Both the position numbers and the translations under genes were made by a program. A stretch of DNA of 64,000 bases from Pseudomonas sp. RIT-PI-r (GTDB lineage: Bacteria > Pseudomonadota > Gammaproteobacteria > Pseudomonadales > Pseudomonadaceae). Where the stretch lies: positions 124,001 through 188,000 of the forward strand of contig NZ_LIGE01000031.1 in the NCBI RefSeq assembly GCF_001297015.1, in the 5' to 3' direction. Below, one piece after another: positions 10,066 to 20,481 of this stretch. The stretch's first letter is position 1. Every line of letters begins with the position of its first letter. The notes under the pieces are model-generated. The model was not told the DNA's origin. It made no database searches and saw only the letters and a program-made list of their open reading frames with translations.

Positions 10066-10848
10066 TTACAAATGCACTTCCACCGCCAGCGGCAAGTGAT
10101 CGGAGAGATGCGTCCACGGCTTGTTGCCGAGGATCCGGGGATCATGACTGCTGGCATTGCGCAGGTAGATACGGTCCAGTCGCAACAGTGGAAAGCGTGC
10201 CGGATAAGTCTTGGCCGGGCGCCCGTGATGCCGCTCGAAGGCTTCGTGCAGATAGTCGCGACGGGCGAGGGCGACGTTGCCCTGAAGTTGCCAGTCGTTG
10301 AAGTCACCGGCAATGATCACAGGGGCGTCGTCGGGCAGCGATTCGAGCAGTTGGCAAAGCAGCTGCAGCTGCAATTGCCGATGACTTTCGAGCAGGCTTA
10401 AATGCACGCAGATCGCATGCACTTCGGCATGCCCCGGTACATCGAGCACGCAGTGCAACAGGCCGCGCCGTTCGGGTCCGGTGATCGAGACATCGAGGTT
10501 GCGGTATTCACGGATCGGGTATTTCGACAACAGCGCATTGCCGTGGTGGCCGTCGGGGTAGACGGCATTGCGTCCGTAGGCGAAATCGCTCCACATGCTG
10601 TCGGCGAGAAACTCGTACTGCGAGGTTTGCGGCCATTCGTTGTAGCGGCTGGAATGACGCTCGTGTTCACCGACCACTTCCTGCAAGAACACCAGATCGG
10701 CCGAGGTACTGCGCACCGCTTCACGCAGTTCCGGAAGGATGAAGCGCCGATTCAGCGCGGTAAAACCTTTGTGGGTGTTGACCGTCAGCACCCTGAGACG
10801 ATGGATGACGGGCGCGTCGACTACATGACGCTCGGGATCGCTGGACAC
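10066..10848 (-). CDS. Endonuclease/exonuclease/phosphatase-family protein
   Basis: The 260-residue protein has the full DNase I-like phosphodiesterase signature: N24 (LTVNTHKG), E57 (FLQEV), H149, D182 and N184 (AGDFNDW), D225 and the terminal pair D250-H251 (SDHLPL). Members act on nucleic acids, inositol phosphates or lipids, and the sequence does not say which. The start is GTG at 10848, eight bases after AGAGGAG. Relatives in other proteobacteria often precede a cardiolipin synthase gene; no such gene is present here. The gene is separated from the upstream PIG-L-like gene by a REP pair, so it probably has its own promoter. Confidence 0.85.
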   Translation of the reverse strand: MSSDPERHVVDAPVIHRLRVLTVNTHKGFTALNRRFILPELREAVRSTSADLVFLQEVVGEHERHSSRYNEWPQTSQYEFLADSMWSDFAYGRNAVYPDGHHGNALLSKYPIREYRNLDVSITGPERRGLLHCVLDVPGHAEVHAICVHLSLLESHRQLQLQLLCQLLESLPDDAPVIIAGDFNDWQLQGNVALARRDYLHEAFERHHGRPAKTYPARFPLLRLDRIYLRNASSHDPRILGNKPWTHLSDHLPLAVEVHL

Positions 10849-10934
10849 GGTGACTCCTCTGGATAGCGGTCGGCTTATTCATGCGACTGATGGGGAGGGG
10901 CGGCAGTTCCTTCTGCTTGGGGGCGCCATTCATC

Positions 10935-11031
10935 TGTAGGAGCTGTCGAGTGAAACGAGGCTGCGATCTTTTGCTTCTGCTTCTGCAGATCAAGATCAAA
11001 AGATCACAGCCTTCGGCAGCTCCTCCAAGGT
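10935..11031. repeat. REP inverted pair, GCTGCGATCTTTTG family
   Basis: The sequence TAGGAGCTGTCGAGTG...GGCTGCGATCTTTTG is followed by its imperfect inverse GATCAAAAGATCACAGCC...GGCAGCTCCTCC. The same family occurs at 56501 and 62731. This copy has diverged in one arm. It separates the phosphodiesterase-fold gene from the PIG-L-like gene. Confidence 0.85.
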
Positions 11032-11036
11032 ACTTG

Positions 11037-11795
11037 TCAGACGAAGACGATTTCGTAGGGCAAACGCATCCTCTCAAGAATCACCGGCGGCAACATTGGC
11101 GCGATGCCGATGGCCGGCTCACCCTTCAGCTGGCTGGCATAAGCATGGGTGGCGTGGCTCTTGCGGGCGACGGTCCAGGTGTCGAGGCGCAGCTTGCGCG
11201 CGCGCTGCCAGGGGATCAGCGCGTGATCGCGTTCCGGCCAGTGCCAGGCCCAGACCGGCACGTCGTGATAGCTGGCGCCAGCCAGCTCGGCAGCCTTGGC
11301 ACTGGCGCGGCCGACGACTTCATGGTCGTCATTGCTGTCCTCGCGCCAGGTACTGAACACCACGTCGCCGGGGCGCAGGTAGCGGCCGATGAAGTCGGTC
11401 AGCTGGCGTTCCTGATCCAGCAGCGCGTTATCGGTGAAACCACCGCGTACCCACTTCAAACTGTGCATGGGCAAGCCCAGGCGCCGCAGGGCTTCGACAC
11501 TTTCCTGCGGACGGAACACGCTCAGGCGTTTCTCCGACCATTGACGTGAACCGGGGTGGCTGGCGCTGCCGTCGGTGATCGACAGCAGTTGCAACGGATG
11601 GCCGAGGCTGGCGAGCAATTGCAGAAGGCCGCCGCAAGTCACCACTTCATCACCGGGATGCGGGGCGATCACCACGGCGCGCGCGCCAGGGGGAACCAGG
11701 CTTTGGGTGGCGATGACCGGAATATTGTCGAGTTGCGCGGCGCTGTTCCAGATCTGCCCGTTCGGGCTGTTTTCGCTGAGAAATAACGGTTTCAT
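11037..11795 (-). CDS. PIG-L family protein with degenerate catalytic motifs
   Basis: This 252-residue protein aligns without gaps over its first 160 residues with the PIG-L deacetylase at 13232. PIG-L/MshB/LpxC-like zinc enzymes remove N-acetyl groups from glycans. The zinc ligands H46, D49 and H158 are present, but the catalytic-base Asp of the PHPDDE motif is Gly (PHPGDE, residue 48) and the conserved His of the HxDH motif is Asn (SNDDH, residue 155). The paralogue keeps both. It may be an inactive partner or have a changed reaction. It lies 187 bases downstream of the glycosyltransferase gene and may have its own promoter. Confidence 0.85.
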   Translation of the reverse strand: MKPLFLSENSPNGQIWNSAAQLDNIPVIATQSLVPPGARAVVIAPHPGDEVVTCGGLLQLLASLGHPLQLLSITDGSASHPGSRQWSEKRLSVFRPQESVEALRRLGLPMHSLKWVRGGFTDNALLDQERQLTDFIGRYLRPGDVVFSTWREDSNDDHEVVGRASAKAAELAGASYHDVPVWAWHWPERDHALIPWQRARKLRLDTWTVARKSHATHAYASQLKGEPAIGIAPMLPPVILERMRLPYEIVFV

Positions 11796-11982
11796 GGGGA
11801 ATGACGTCCTTGTTGAGTCTGGCCCTCAGTCGTGCTTGCAACCTCGATGGTTGTCGCGAACGACCCGTGAAGGCGGGGTAAATGCCATGCGACGCTCCGA
11901 ACCCTGGATTGCCGCGCAGCAGAGTATTGCTCATGAAGTACAGTTCGTCGCGTTACAGATCAATCTGATCCGGATTTATTTG

Positions 11983-12639
11983 TCAAAGCTGTGCCAGATT
12001 TCGCAGGTAGTCGCCAAATCCGCCACGGGCGCGGCTGTCGAGGCGGGCGCTGGTATGCACTCGCGGGCGATGGCTCCAGGCGATGTCGGCACCGGACAAT
12101 TGCAGTTGCCGGACCAACTGCACATCTTCATCGCACACCAGCGGCGGGAAGCCTCCGGCCCAGCGATAGGCGTCGGCGCTGATGCCGAGGTTGGCACCGT
12201 GGATGTGCCGATGGTCATCGCGGGCCTGATACTGGCTGTGATAGCGAATTTGCGCGGCTTCGGCGAACGACTCAGGCCAGTGTTCGACCGTCACGGTGCC
12301 ACACACCGCGTCTGCCCCCAGGCCCAGTTGCGCCACCAGCCAATCGTCGGCCACGCGACTGTCGGCATCCGAGCAGGAGATCCAGCGGGCACCGCGCTCC
12401 AGCAGAACCTGCGCCCCGGCGGCACGCGCCTGACCGACATTGCGCGCCTCAATGTGCAGGCTCTGCACCGGGTAACGGCTGACAATCTGCGCCGAGCGAT
12501 CGGTGCAACTGTCGAGCACCACCAACACCTCGACCCGCTCACCAGCCAGCAGTCCGTGCCTGCTGGCGCGCATCGCTGCGCTCAGGCAATCGTCGAGCAG
12601 CGCCTCTTCGTTGTGCGCCGGGATCAGGATGCCGATCAT
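11983..12639 (-). CDS. Family 2 glycosyltransferase
   Basis: The 218-residue protein begins MIGILIPAHNEE, the classical N-terminal strand of GT-A family 2 transferases, and has SCSDADS as the nucleotide-sugar and metal-binding DxD-type motif and a later CDEDVQL acidic motif. No membrane segment is visible, so it is probably cytosolic. Its ATG overlaps the methyltransferase stop in an ATGA, so it is translationally coupled; a longer reading that begins 15 codons earlier is less likely. It is the last member of the overlapping gene chain that follows glgX. Acceptor and donor are unknown. Confidence 0.88.
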   Translation of the reverse strand: MIGILIPAHNEEALLDDCLSAAMRASRHGLLAGERVEVLVVLDSCTDRSAQIVSRYPVQSLHIEARNVGQARAAGAQVLLERGARWISCSDADSRVADDWLVAQLGLGADAVCGTVTVEHWPESFAEAAQIRYHSQYQARDDHRHIHGANLGISADAYRWAGGFPPLVCDEDVQLVRQLQLSGADIAWSHRPRVHTSARLDSRARGGFGDYLRNLAQL

Positions 12640-13235
12640 CGCAAACCCTCCAGTGCCGCCACTGAACGTGGCTCGCGGCTCCACACCTCAAGAATGAAAT
12701 CGGCTTCCTGATGCAGCGCCAGTCGCGGCAGATGCAATTGTTCGTGGATCAGGTCGTGTACCTGTCGCGCATTCAGCGGGCAGTCATCGATCGGCGGCCG
12801 CCAGTGGCAGGCGAGCAATTGACCGTCAGCGGTCAGGCTGTGACTGATCCGACGGATCACTTCTGTCAGATCCTTGCTGTCGAGGTAGTAGCCGATTTCG
12901 CTAAATACGATCAGGTCGAATTTTTCTTCCGGCCAGTCGTCCGGCAAGCGGTTTTGCCGGACTTCGGCGTGATCGAACAGGCTTAGTCGGGTACGCGCCA
13001 GACTGACGGCCGCACTCGCCGTGTCGCAACACAGCAGACGGTCGCAACGGCCTGCCAACTCGGCGCTCAATTCACCATTGGCGCAGCCCGGTTCGAAAAT
13101 CGCCCGATAGTGCGCACGCGGCAGGGCGGCGAGAGTGATTGCGCGTTTGCGCTGCTCGTACCAGCGCTGGCGAAACGCCCACGGATCATCGTTGCCGGCA
13201 AACAGCCCTTCGAAATAGCGGTCTTCGACGCTCAC
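12636..13235 (-). CDS. SAM-dependent methyltransferase, NodS-like
   Basis: The 199-residue protein has a class I methyltransferase fold with motif I FEPGCANGE (residues 47-55), motif II near LCCDTA and FDLIVFSEIGYYL as the post-II strand. Size and motifs resemble the NodS-like group, which N-methylates glycan-type amines; the group membership is my inference. The start is GTG, sharing GTGA with the stop of the PIG-L gene, which gives the normal length for the family. A much longer reading in the same frame would run back through the PIG-L gene and is rejected. Downstream it overlaps the glycosyltransferase by four bases. Confidence 0.85.
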   Translation of the reverse strand: MSVEDRYFEGLFAGNDDPWAFRQRWYEQRKRAITLAALPRAHYRAIFEPGCANGELSAELAGRCDRLLCCDTASAAVSLARTRLSLFDHAEVRQNRLPDDWPEEKFDLIVFSEIGYYLDSKDLTEVIRRISHSLTADGQLLACHWRPPIDDCPLNARQVHDLIHEQLHLPRLALHQEADFILEVWSREPRSVAALEGLR

Positions 13236-13990
13236 AAGAACACCACTTCGAACGGTTGCAGCAGCCGGTCCAACACGTAAGGCGCAAGCACCGGCGCCAG
13301 TCCGGATTCGGCGTCGCCCTCCAATTGGCTGGTGAAAGCGTGCACGGCGTGACGCTTGCGCGCGATTTGCTCGGGAGACAGGAGAATCTTGCGCGCCCGC
13401 TGCCATGGCACCAAAGCGTCTTCCGGCGTTGCCCAGTGCCAGGTCCATACCGGCAGTTCGTGGCAGGTCGCACCGACAAGCCGCGCCGCTTCGGTACTGG
13501 CGCGGCCGACGGCTTCATGGTCGCAATGGCCATCTTCGCTCCAGGTGGTGAAGAGCACATCGTTGGCGCGCAGATGCCGCTGGATGAAGGCGCGCAAGGC
13601 GGGTTCTTCAGCGGCCACCTGTGTGTCAGTGAAACCCGCGCGCAGCCACTTCAAACGATGCATCGGCAGGCCGAGACGGCGCAGGGCCTCGGCGGACTCC
13701 TGCGCACGCACCACGCTCAGCCGTGCCACCGGCCAGCGCGCGGAGCCGGGATGGCTGGCACTGCCATCGGTGACCGAGATCAGTTGCAGCTCACGCCCGG
13801 CAGCGGCAAGCCGTTGCAGAAAACCGCCGCAGCCGAGCACTTCATCGTCTGGATGCGGCGCGACAATCACCGCGCGTGAGCCAGGCGGCACCAGACTAAG
13901 GATGTCGATGCTGTCGAGCTCCGCCAGATGTCGTGAGCTTTGCCATTGATGCAGGGATGTTCCCTGGCCGACGATTGGATTGGTTCTCAT
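13232..13990 (-). CDS. PIG-L family deacetylase
   Basis: The 252-residue protein carries intact PIG-L motifs: APHPDDE with H46, D48 and D49, and GHCDHE with H155 and H158. Family enzymes use zinc to remove acetyl groups from N-acetylglucosaminyl or related compounds. The start is taken as the ATG at 13990, which shares ATGA with the stop of the acyl-CoA dehydrogenase-like gene; another ATG nine bases upstream has a ribosome site too close. The stop overlaps the GTG of the methyltransferase gene. Its degenerate paralogue is at 11037. The natural substrate cannot be told from the sequence. Confidence 0.88.
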   Translation of the reverse strand: MRTNPIVGQGTSLHQWQSSRHLAELDSIDILSLVPPGSRAVIVAPHPDDEVLGCGGFLQRLAAAGRELQLISVTDGSASHPGSARWPVARLSVVRAQESAEALRRLGLPMHRLKWLRAGFTDTQVAAEEPALRAFIQRHLRANDVLFTTWSEDGHCDHEAVGRASTEAARLVGATCHELPVWTWHWATPEDALVPWQRARKILLSPEQIARKRHAVHAFTSQLEGDAESGLAPVLAPYVLDRLLQPFEVVFL

Positions 13991-14985
13991 AGCGTCCATA
14001 CCTCATCCGATTGCGCGGTGATCAGTTGGCCGAGGGCGGCGAGATCGCGTTCGGCGTGGCTTTGCCGCAGAAACACCGGCAGATCGGCGATCAACCGGGC
14101 GAAATGCCGGTCTTTGCAAAAAGGCCCGGCACCCAGGGCTCGGCCCACTTCGCGCATCACCTGTTCGGCCGATTGCTCGACCACCGCGCGGGCCCGCCGC
14201 GCGAGCAATTCGGCGTCGTCCTCGGGATGGGCATCGATGTGCAGTGCGCTGAAGCGCAAGACGTCAGCGCCAGCCTGCAAAGCCGTGTCGACCGCGCCGA
14301 GATGGGCGAGGGCGTGGGCTTCTTCGCGTCGCGCGCAGTGTTGGCGCAGACTTTCGCCAAGCTGCCGTGCGGCACCGTACCAGCAGGCAGCGATGCCGAT
14401 CCCGCCCTGCCAGAAACCCGGGCGTTGCAGATAGTCGCCAGGGTTGCCGATCGCCTGTGCTTCGGCGCCTTCGAACACCACTTCGACGCTGCCGGTCGCC
14501 GCCATGCCCACCGCTTGCCAACCCTGATCGGTGATGGTCACGCCCGGTTGATCGAGGGCGACGGCGACCAGTTGTTGCTGATCGTCAGCGTCCCACGCGG
14601 TCAGCAGGGCATGGCTGAGCACCGCCGCGCCAGAACACCAGGCCTTGCGCCCGTGCAGGGCGACCATGTGCCCGGCCGCCGAAACCTTGACCCGAGCCTG
14701 CGGCGGCTCCGCAGCCCACATGCCCCACGTACTGCCGGGCGTCGGCGAACCGCCCAGTTGCTCGATGATCGCCAGTGCGTCGGTGTGCCCCTCGAAGAGT
14801 TTGCACAGGCCCAGATCATGCCCGCCGACATCGGCCAAGTGCTGAAAACGTTCCAGGGTGCGACCGCTGCCGGGTAGCGGCAAACGGTCATGCCCGGCCT
14901 CGACCATCGCCCGCAGGCAACTGCCGAGGGCGGTGGTATTGGCGTAGTCCGGCGGGCGCCGGGCGAGATAGCTGTGCAAGTCCAT
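13987..14985 (-). CDS. Acyl-CoA dehydrogenase-like protein
   Basis: The 332-residue protein resembles acyl-CoA dehydrogenases: an N-terminal helical part, a central beta region with GSTWGMWAAEPP and the GRKAWCSGA strand typical of the FAD-binding segment, and a C-terminal helical domain. It is somewhat short for the family (usually about 380). I could not place the catalytic glutamate with confidence, so oxidation of an acyl chain is a family inference. The start ATG is one base after the glgX stop (TGA T ATG); an in-frame reading beginning 22 codons earlier lies inside glgX. It opens the overlapping chain with PIG-L, methyltransferase and glycosyltransferase genes. Confidence 0.8.
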   Translation of the reverse strand: MDLHSYLARRPPDYANTTALGSCLRAMVEAGHDRLPLPGSGRTLERFQHLADVGGHDLGLCKLFEGHTDALAIIEQLGGSPTPGSTWGMWAAEPPQARVKVSAAGHMVALHGRKAWCSGAAVLSHALLTAWDADDQQQLVAVALDQPGVTITDQGWQAVGMAATGSVEVVFEGAEAQAIGNPGDYLQRPGFWQGGIGIAACWYGAARQLGESLRQHCARREEAHALAHLGAVDTALQAGADVLRFSALHIDAHPEDDAELLARRARAVVEQSAEQVMREVGRALGAGPFCKDRHFARLIADLPVFLRQSHAERDLAALGQLITAQSDEVWTL

Positions 14986-14986
14986 A

Positions 14987-17146
<2,160 letters not shown>

Positions 17147-17192
17147 GATTGCTCCTGCAAAACGGGTAATTTCTGGGCTTACACATCCCCGT

Positions 17193-17281
17193 GCAGGAGT
17201 GAGCCTGCTCGCGATAGCGGTCTATCAGGCGACATCGATGTTGAATGTCAAATCGCTATCGCGAGCAGGCTCACTCCTACA
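17193..17281. repeat. REP inverted pair, GAGCCTGCTCGCGATAGC family
   Basis: Two inverted units of the same family as at 84, about 40 bases apart, in the gap between the DUF2934 gene and glgX. In the transcript this would form a stable hairpin in the middle of the glgA-to-glycosyltransferase block and may lower or stabilise expression on one side. Confidence 0.9.
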
Positions 17282-17370
17282 GGGGATTGGTGGGTTTCTT
17301 GAGGACGAACGCGTCCTCGGTGGCGAGCGAGCCCGCCACACGGTCATTCAGTTCAATCGTCGTTAAAGCT

Positions 17371-17685
17371 TTAGATCGCCGAAGGCTTGCGCGGCGCTCG
17401 GGGCTTTTTCTCGGCGGCTTTTTCGCCCGGGGGAATCACTTTGGCGGCGCTGGCGGGCTTGGCTTTCAACGCAGGTTTCGGTTTGGCGGCCGGCGCCTTG
17501 GTTTCGGCAGTCTTGCCAGCGGTTTTGCTGCCAGCCGCTTTCGGTGGCTTTTTCGGGGCCAGCGCCTCGGCTTCGGCCAGTTTGCGCGCCATCTCCCAGT
17601 GGCGTTCTTCCTGACCGTCGGGCTGACCTTCCGATTCCCAGATCTGATAGGCGAATTCGCGAATGCGTTTATCGTCGGTACTCAT
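17371..17685 (-). CDS. DUF2934 protein with basic Lys/Ala/Pro tail
   Basis: The 104-residue protein begins with a DUF2934-like segment (IREFAYQIWESEGQP, residues 8-22, through HWEMARKLAEAEAL), followed by about 60 residues rich in Lys, Ala and Pro. The tail should be disordered and could bind nucleic acid or polyanions. AGGAG lies seven bases before the ATG. It starts 27 bases downstream of treY, in the same direction, so it belongs to the glucan/trehalose operon. The role of DUF2934 is unknown. Confidence 0.85.
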   Translation of the reverse strand: MSTDDKRIREFAYQIWESEGQPDGQEERHWEMARKLAEAEALAPKKPPKAAGSKTAGKTAETKAPAAKPKPALKAKPASAAKVIPPGEKAAEKKPRAPRKPSAI

Positions 17686-17712
17686 CGCAATGCTCCTGAA
17701 CTGAACTCATGC

Positions 17713-20481
17713 TTACGTTAAGTGTTGGATAAAGAGATTGACCGGGACATCCCCCAGCGCGTCGCTGATATTCAGCTCCCTGTTTTTTGTGACTGCGCTG
17801 CTTGAAAAAAGTCCCTTCAGGTTTGTGTCAGAGGCGGCGAACGGTAAAACCACCCGCGTATCGCCCCAGCGCAGCGCATCGACCTGAGGTACAGCACCGT
17901 TTTCCAGCAGCGTGGCGCAACGGATCGGCACGATCACGATGGCCTGCTTCCCCTCGTGCTCGCGGGCAAACGCGAGCACGTTGTGCGCCTGACTGCCGAG
18001 CACTTCCAGGGCTTGGTAGCTGCCACGCCGAAACAGCTCGGCATGCTCGACGCGCAGGTTCAGCACCTGGGCGATCAAGGCTTGTTTGATACGCCCGTCA
18101 CGCCAGTTCGCCAGCAACTCCACAGGTGGCAATGGCTCCTGCAAGGCTCGCTCGCGAGCGGCGTAATCCACTGGCCGGCGATTGTCCGGATCGACCAGGC
18201 TGAAATCCCAGAACTCGTTGCCCTGATACAGATCCGGCACCCCCGGCACGGTCATGCGCAGCAAGGTTTGCGCCAAACCATTGAGCGCGCCGGCAGCGGC
18301 GATGCTGTTGACGGTCTTGCTCAGCGCGGCGCGCAGCAGTTCACCTTCTTCTCCGGTAAGGAGTTTTTCGGTGAACGCTTGCGCGGCGTTTTCATAGGCT
18401 TCGTTCGGCGCACTCCAACTGCTTTGCAGCTTGGCTTCACGCAACGCCTTCTGCTGCCATTGCCAGATACGTTTGGCGTAGTCGGCGAACCCGGCCTGAT
18501 CGTCATCGCGCAGTTGCAGCGGCCAACTGCCGAGCAAGGCTTGATAGAGGATCAGTTCATCGCCACTCGACGGCATTTGCTCGTCAACCCGCACCGGGCG
18601 GGCGAGGGCGCGCCACAATTCGATCTGCTCCGCGTACCAATGGCTGCGCTCGCTGAGCACGGCCAGCCGCGCACGGGTGTCTTCGCCGCGTTTATGGTCG
18701 TGGGTGGCGGTGGCCAGCAGGTTGTCGGGAAATTCATCCAACCGTTGCTGATTGACCGCATGAAAGTCGCTGACCGGCGCGCTGAACTGCTCGGTGTTGT
18801 AGCCGACATCGTTACGCGACAGCAGCACGGCCGAGCGATACAGCGCGGTGTCCTCCACGGCTTTGGCCGCTGCCGGTGAGGTCAGTTGCTGAAAGCGTAC
18901 GCAGGCATGCTTGAGAATCTTCCGTGAACGCCCGCGCGGTTTGCGCCGCCACGGCGTGCCACCGAGCCAACTCGCCACGCAGTCGAGCACCGGCCAGTCG
19001 CCTTCGCTGAGGGTTTGCCGGGCACCGTCCATGGCCTGCTGGAAAAACCCCTCGTCCTGCGCCGAGCGGCCCATGGCGCTGATGTAAGTGCGATACACCG
19101 GGAAGTGCACGATCAATGCCTGCAACACCCGGCGGATCGCGCCCAGCGTCAGGTCGCGGGTCATCAGGTCATCGCGGGCGACTTGCAGCAGGGCCTGAGC
19201 GACGCTTTCGCAGTCACTGGCGAGCGAGCCGTTGAGGATCTGCTGACGCGCCAGTTGCGCTTCTTCGATGAACGCGGCGGGGCGTTCGGTGCGGCGTTGC
19301 CAGAGATCACCGAGGACGTATTCGCCGTCCGGATCGTGTTGCAGCAGCGATAGTTGATTCATGAACTCGTAACCGGTGGTGCCATCCACCGTCCAGTCGC
19401 GGCGCGGGGTTTCACCGGCGCCGAGGATCTTCTCGACGTAGATCGGCAAGTGCCTGCCCGGTGCCAGCCGATCGACGCGCCGGCGCAGTTTGCGGCAGTA
19501 GCCGCGCGGGTCGGCGAGGCCGTCGATGTGGTCGATGCGCAAGCCGTCGACCAGCCCTTCGGCGATCAACTGGAAGATCTTGCCGTGGGTGGCTTCAAAC
19601 ACCGCGGGGCGTTCGACGCGCAGCCCGCCAAGTTCGTTGATGTCGAAAAAACGCCGCCAGTTGATGTCATCTGCGGCGGTGCGCCAACTGGCGAGGCGAT
19701 AGCTTTGCCGTTCGAGCAATTGATGCAACTGCTGGAAGCCTTCTGCCGTGGTCGAGTCGTAATGCTCAAGGTTGCGCTGAATCGCGGCAAGGATCTGCGG
19801 GTCGCGCGCCAGTTGCCGCAACTCGTCCTTCAGCGGGATCGCCAACGCATGCGCATCGGTCTGGTAACTCAGCGTGCTGAAGCGATCCGCGAGGGGTTTC
19901 AGCGCTTCCGCGGACTTCAGCAACTCGCCGTAATCGTTCGGGCAGATCGGGAAGTGATGATCATAATGCTCGACATGGAAACTGCCTGTCTGCGCATTGA
20001 AACGCAGTTTCAGCGTGCCTTCCTGCAACGCGACCCCGTAATCGCTGCCAAGAAACGGCAGCAACAACTGGCCTTCCATTAACGGGTCGGGCGAGTGCCA
20101 CTGAATGTCGAAGAACTCGCCATAAGGGCTCAGCCGCCCCCACTCCAACAGGTCGAGCCACCACGGATTGTCGCTGCCGCCGACGGCCATGTGATTGGAG
20201 ACAATATCGAGGATCAGCCCCATGTTGTGTTCGCGCAGGGTGCTGACCAAACGCCGCAACGCCGCTTCGCCGCCGAGCTCCGGGTTGACCTGGGTCGGAT
20301 CGACCACGTCGTAGCCGTGCATCGAGCCGGCACGCGCGGCGAGTAGCGGCGAGGCATAAATGTGGCTGATGCCGAGCCGGGCAAAGTACGGCACCAGTGG
20401 CACCGCTTGTTCGAGGGTGAAGCCTTTATGAAACTGCAGACGCAACGTCGCGCGCAGTGGCTGGATGAGCGCTTGGTTCAT
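17713..20481 (-). CDS. treY: Maltooligosyl trehalose synthase
   Basis: The 922-residue GH13_26 enzyme converts the reducing-end glucose pair of maltodextrin into a trehalosyl end. The N-terminal part (ATLRLQFHKGFT) is typical, catalytic D317 lies in VDGLRIDHIDG and E350 in IYVEKIL, and the family-specific TATHDHKRGED motif is present further on. The start ATG overlaps the malQ stop in ATGA, so both are coupled. With treZ it forms the TreY-TreZ route that releases free trehalose from alpha-glucan. DUF2934 and glgX follow. Confidence 0.97.
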   Translation of the reverse strand: MNQALIQPLRATLRLQFHKGFTLEQAVPLVPYFARLGISHIYASPLLAARAGSMHGYDVVDPTQVNPELGGEAALRRLVSTLREHNMGLILDIVSNHMAVGGSDNPWWLDLLEWGRLSPYGEFFDIQWHSPDPLMEGQLLLPFLGSDYGVALQEGTLKLRFNAQTGSFHVEHYDHHFPICPNDYGELLKSAEALKPLADRFSTLSYQTDAHALAIPLKDELRQLARDPQILAAIQRNLEHYDSTTAEGFQQLHQLLERQSYRLASWRTAADDINWRRFFDINELGGLRVERPAVFEATHGKIFQLIAEGLVDGLRIDHIDGLADPRGYCRKLRRRVDRLAPGRHLPIYVEKILGAGETPRRDWTVDGTTGYEFMNQLSLLQHDPDGEYVLGDLWQRRTERPAAFIEEAQLARQQILNGSLASDCESVAQALLQVARDDLMTRDLTLGAIRRVLQALIVHFPVYRTYISAMGRSAQDEGFFQQAMDGARQTLSEGDWPVLDCVASWLGGTPWRRKPRGRSRKILKHACVRFQQLTSPAAAKAVEDTALYRSAVLLSRNDVGYNTEQFSAPVSDFHAVNQQRLDEFPDNLLATATHDHKRGEDTRARLAVLSERSHWYAEQIELWRALARPVRVDEQMPSSGDELILYQALLGSWPLQLRDDDQAGFADYAKRIWQWQQKALREAKLQSSWSAPNEAYENAAQAFTEKLLTGEEGELLRAALSKTVNSIAAAGALNGLAQTLLRMTVPGVPDLYQGNEFWDFSLVDPDNRRPVDYAARERALQEPLPPVELLANWRDGRIKQALIAQVLNLRVEHAELFRRGSYQALEVLGSQAHNVLAFAREHEGKQAIVIVPIRCATLLENGAVPQVDALRWGDTRVVLPFAASDTNLKGLFSSSAVTKNRELNISDALGDVPVNLFIQHLT

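Noticed and set aside
11575..12711. 378-codon plus-strand frame over the glycosyltransferase gene
   Set aside because: It is antisense to the glycosyltransferase, whose start and stop fit the overlapping chain. No domain or ribosome site supports it.
12636..13448. Longer methyltransferase reading beginning at 13448
   Set aside because: It would overlap the PIG-L gene by over 200 bases. The GTG at 13235 overlaps the PIG-L stop in GTGA and gives the normal family length.
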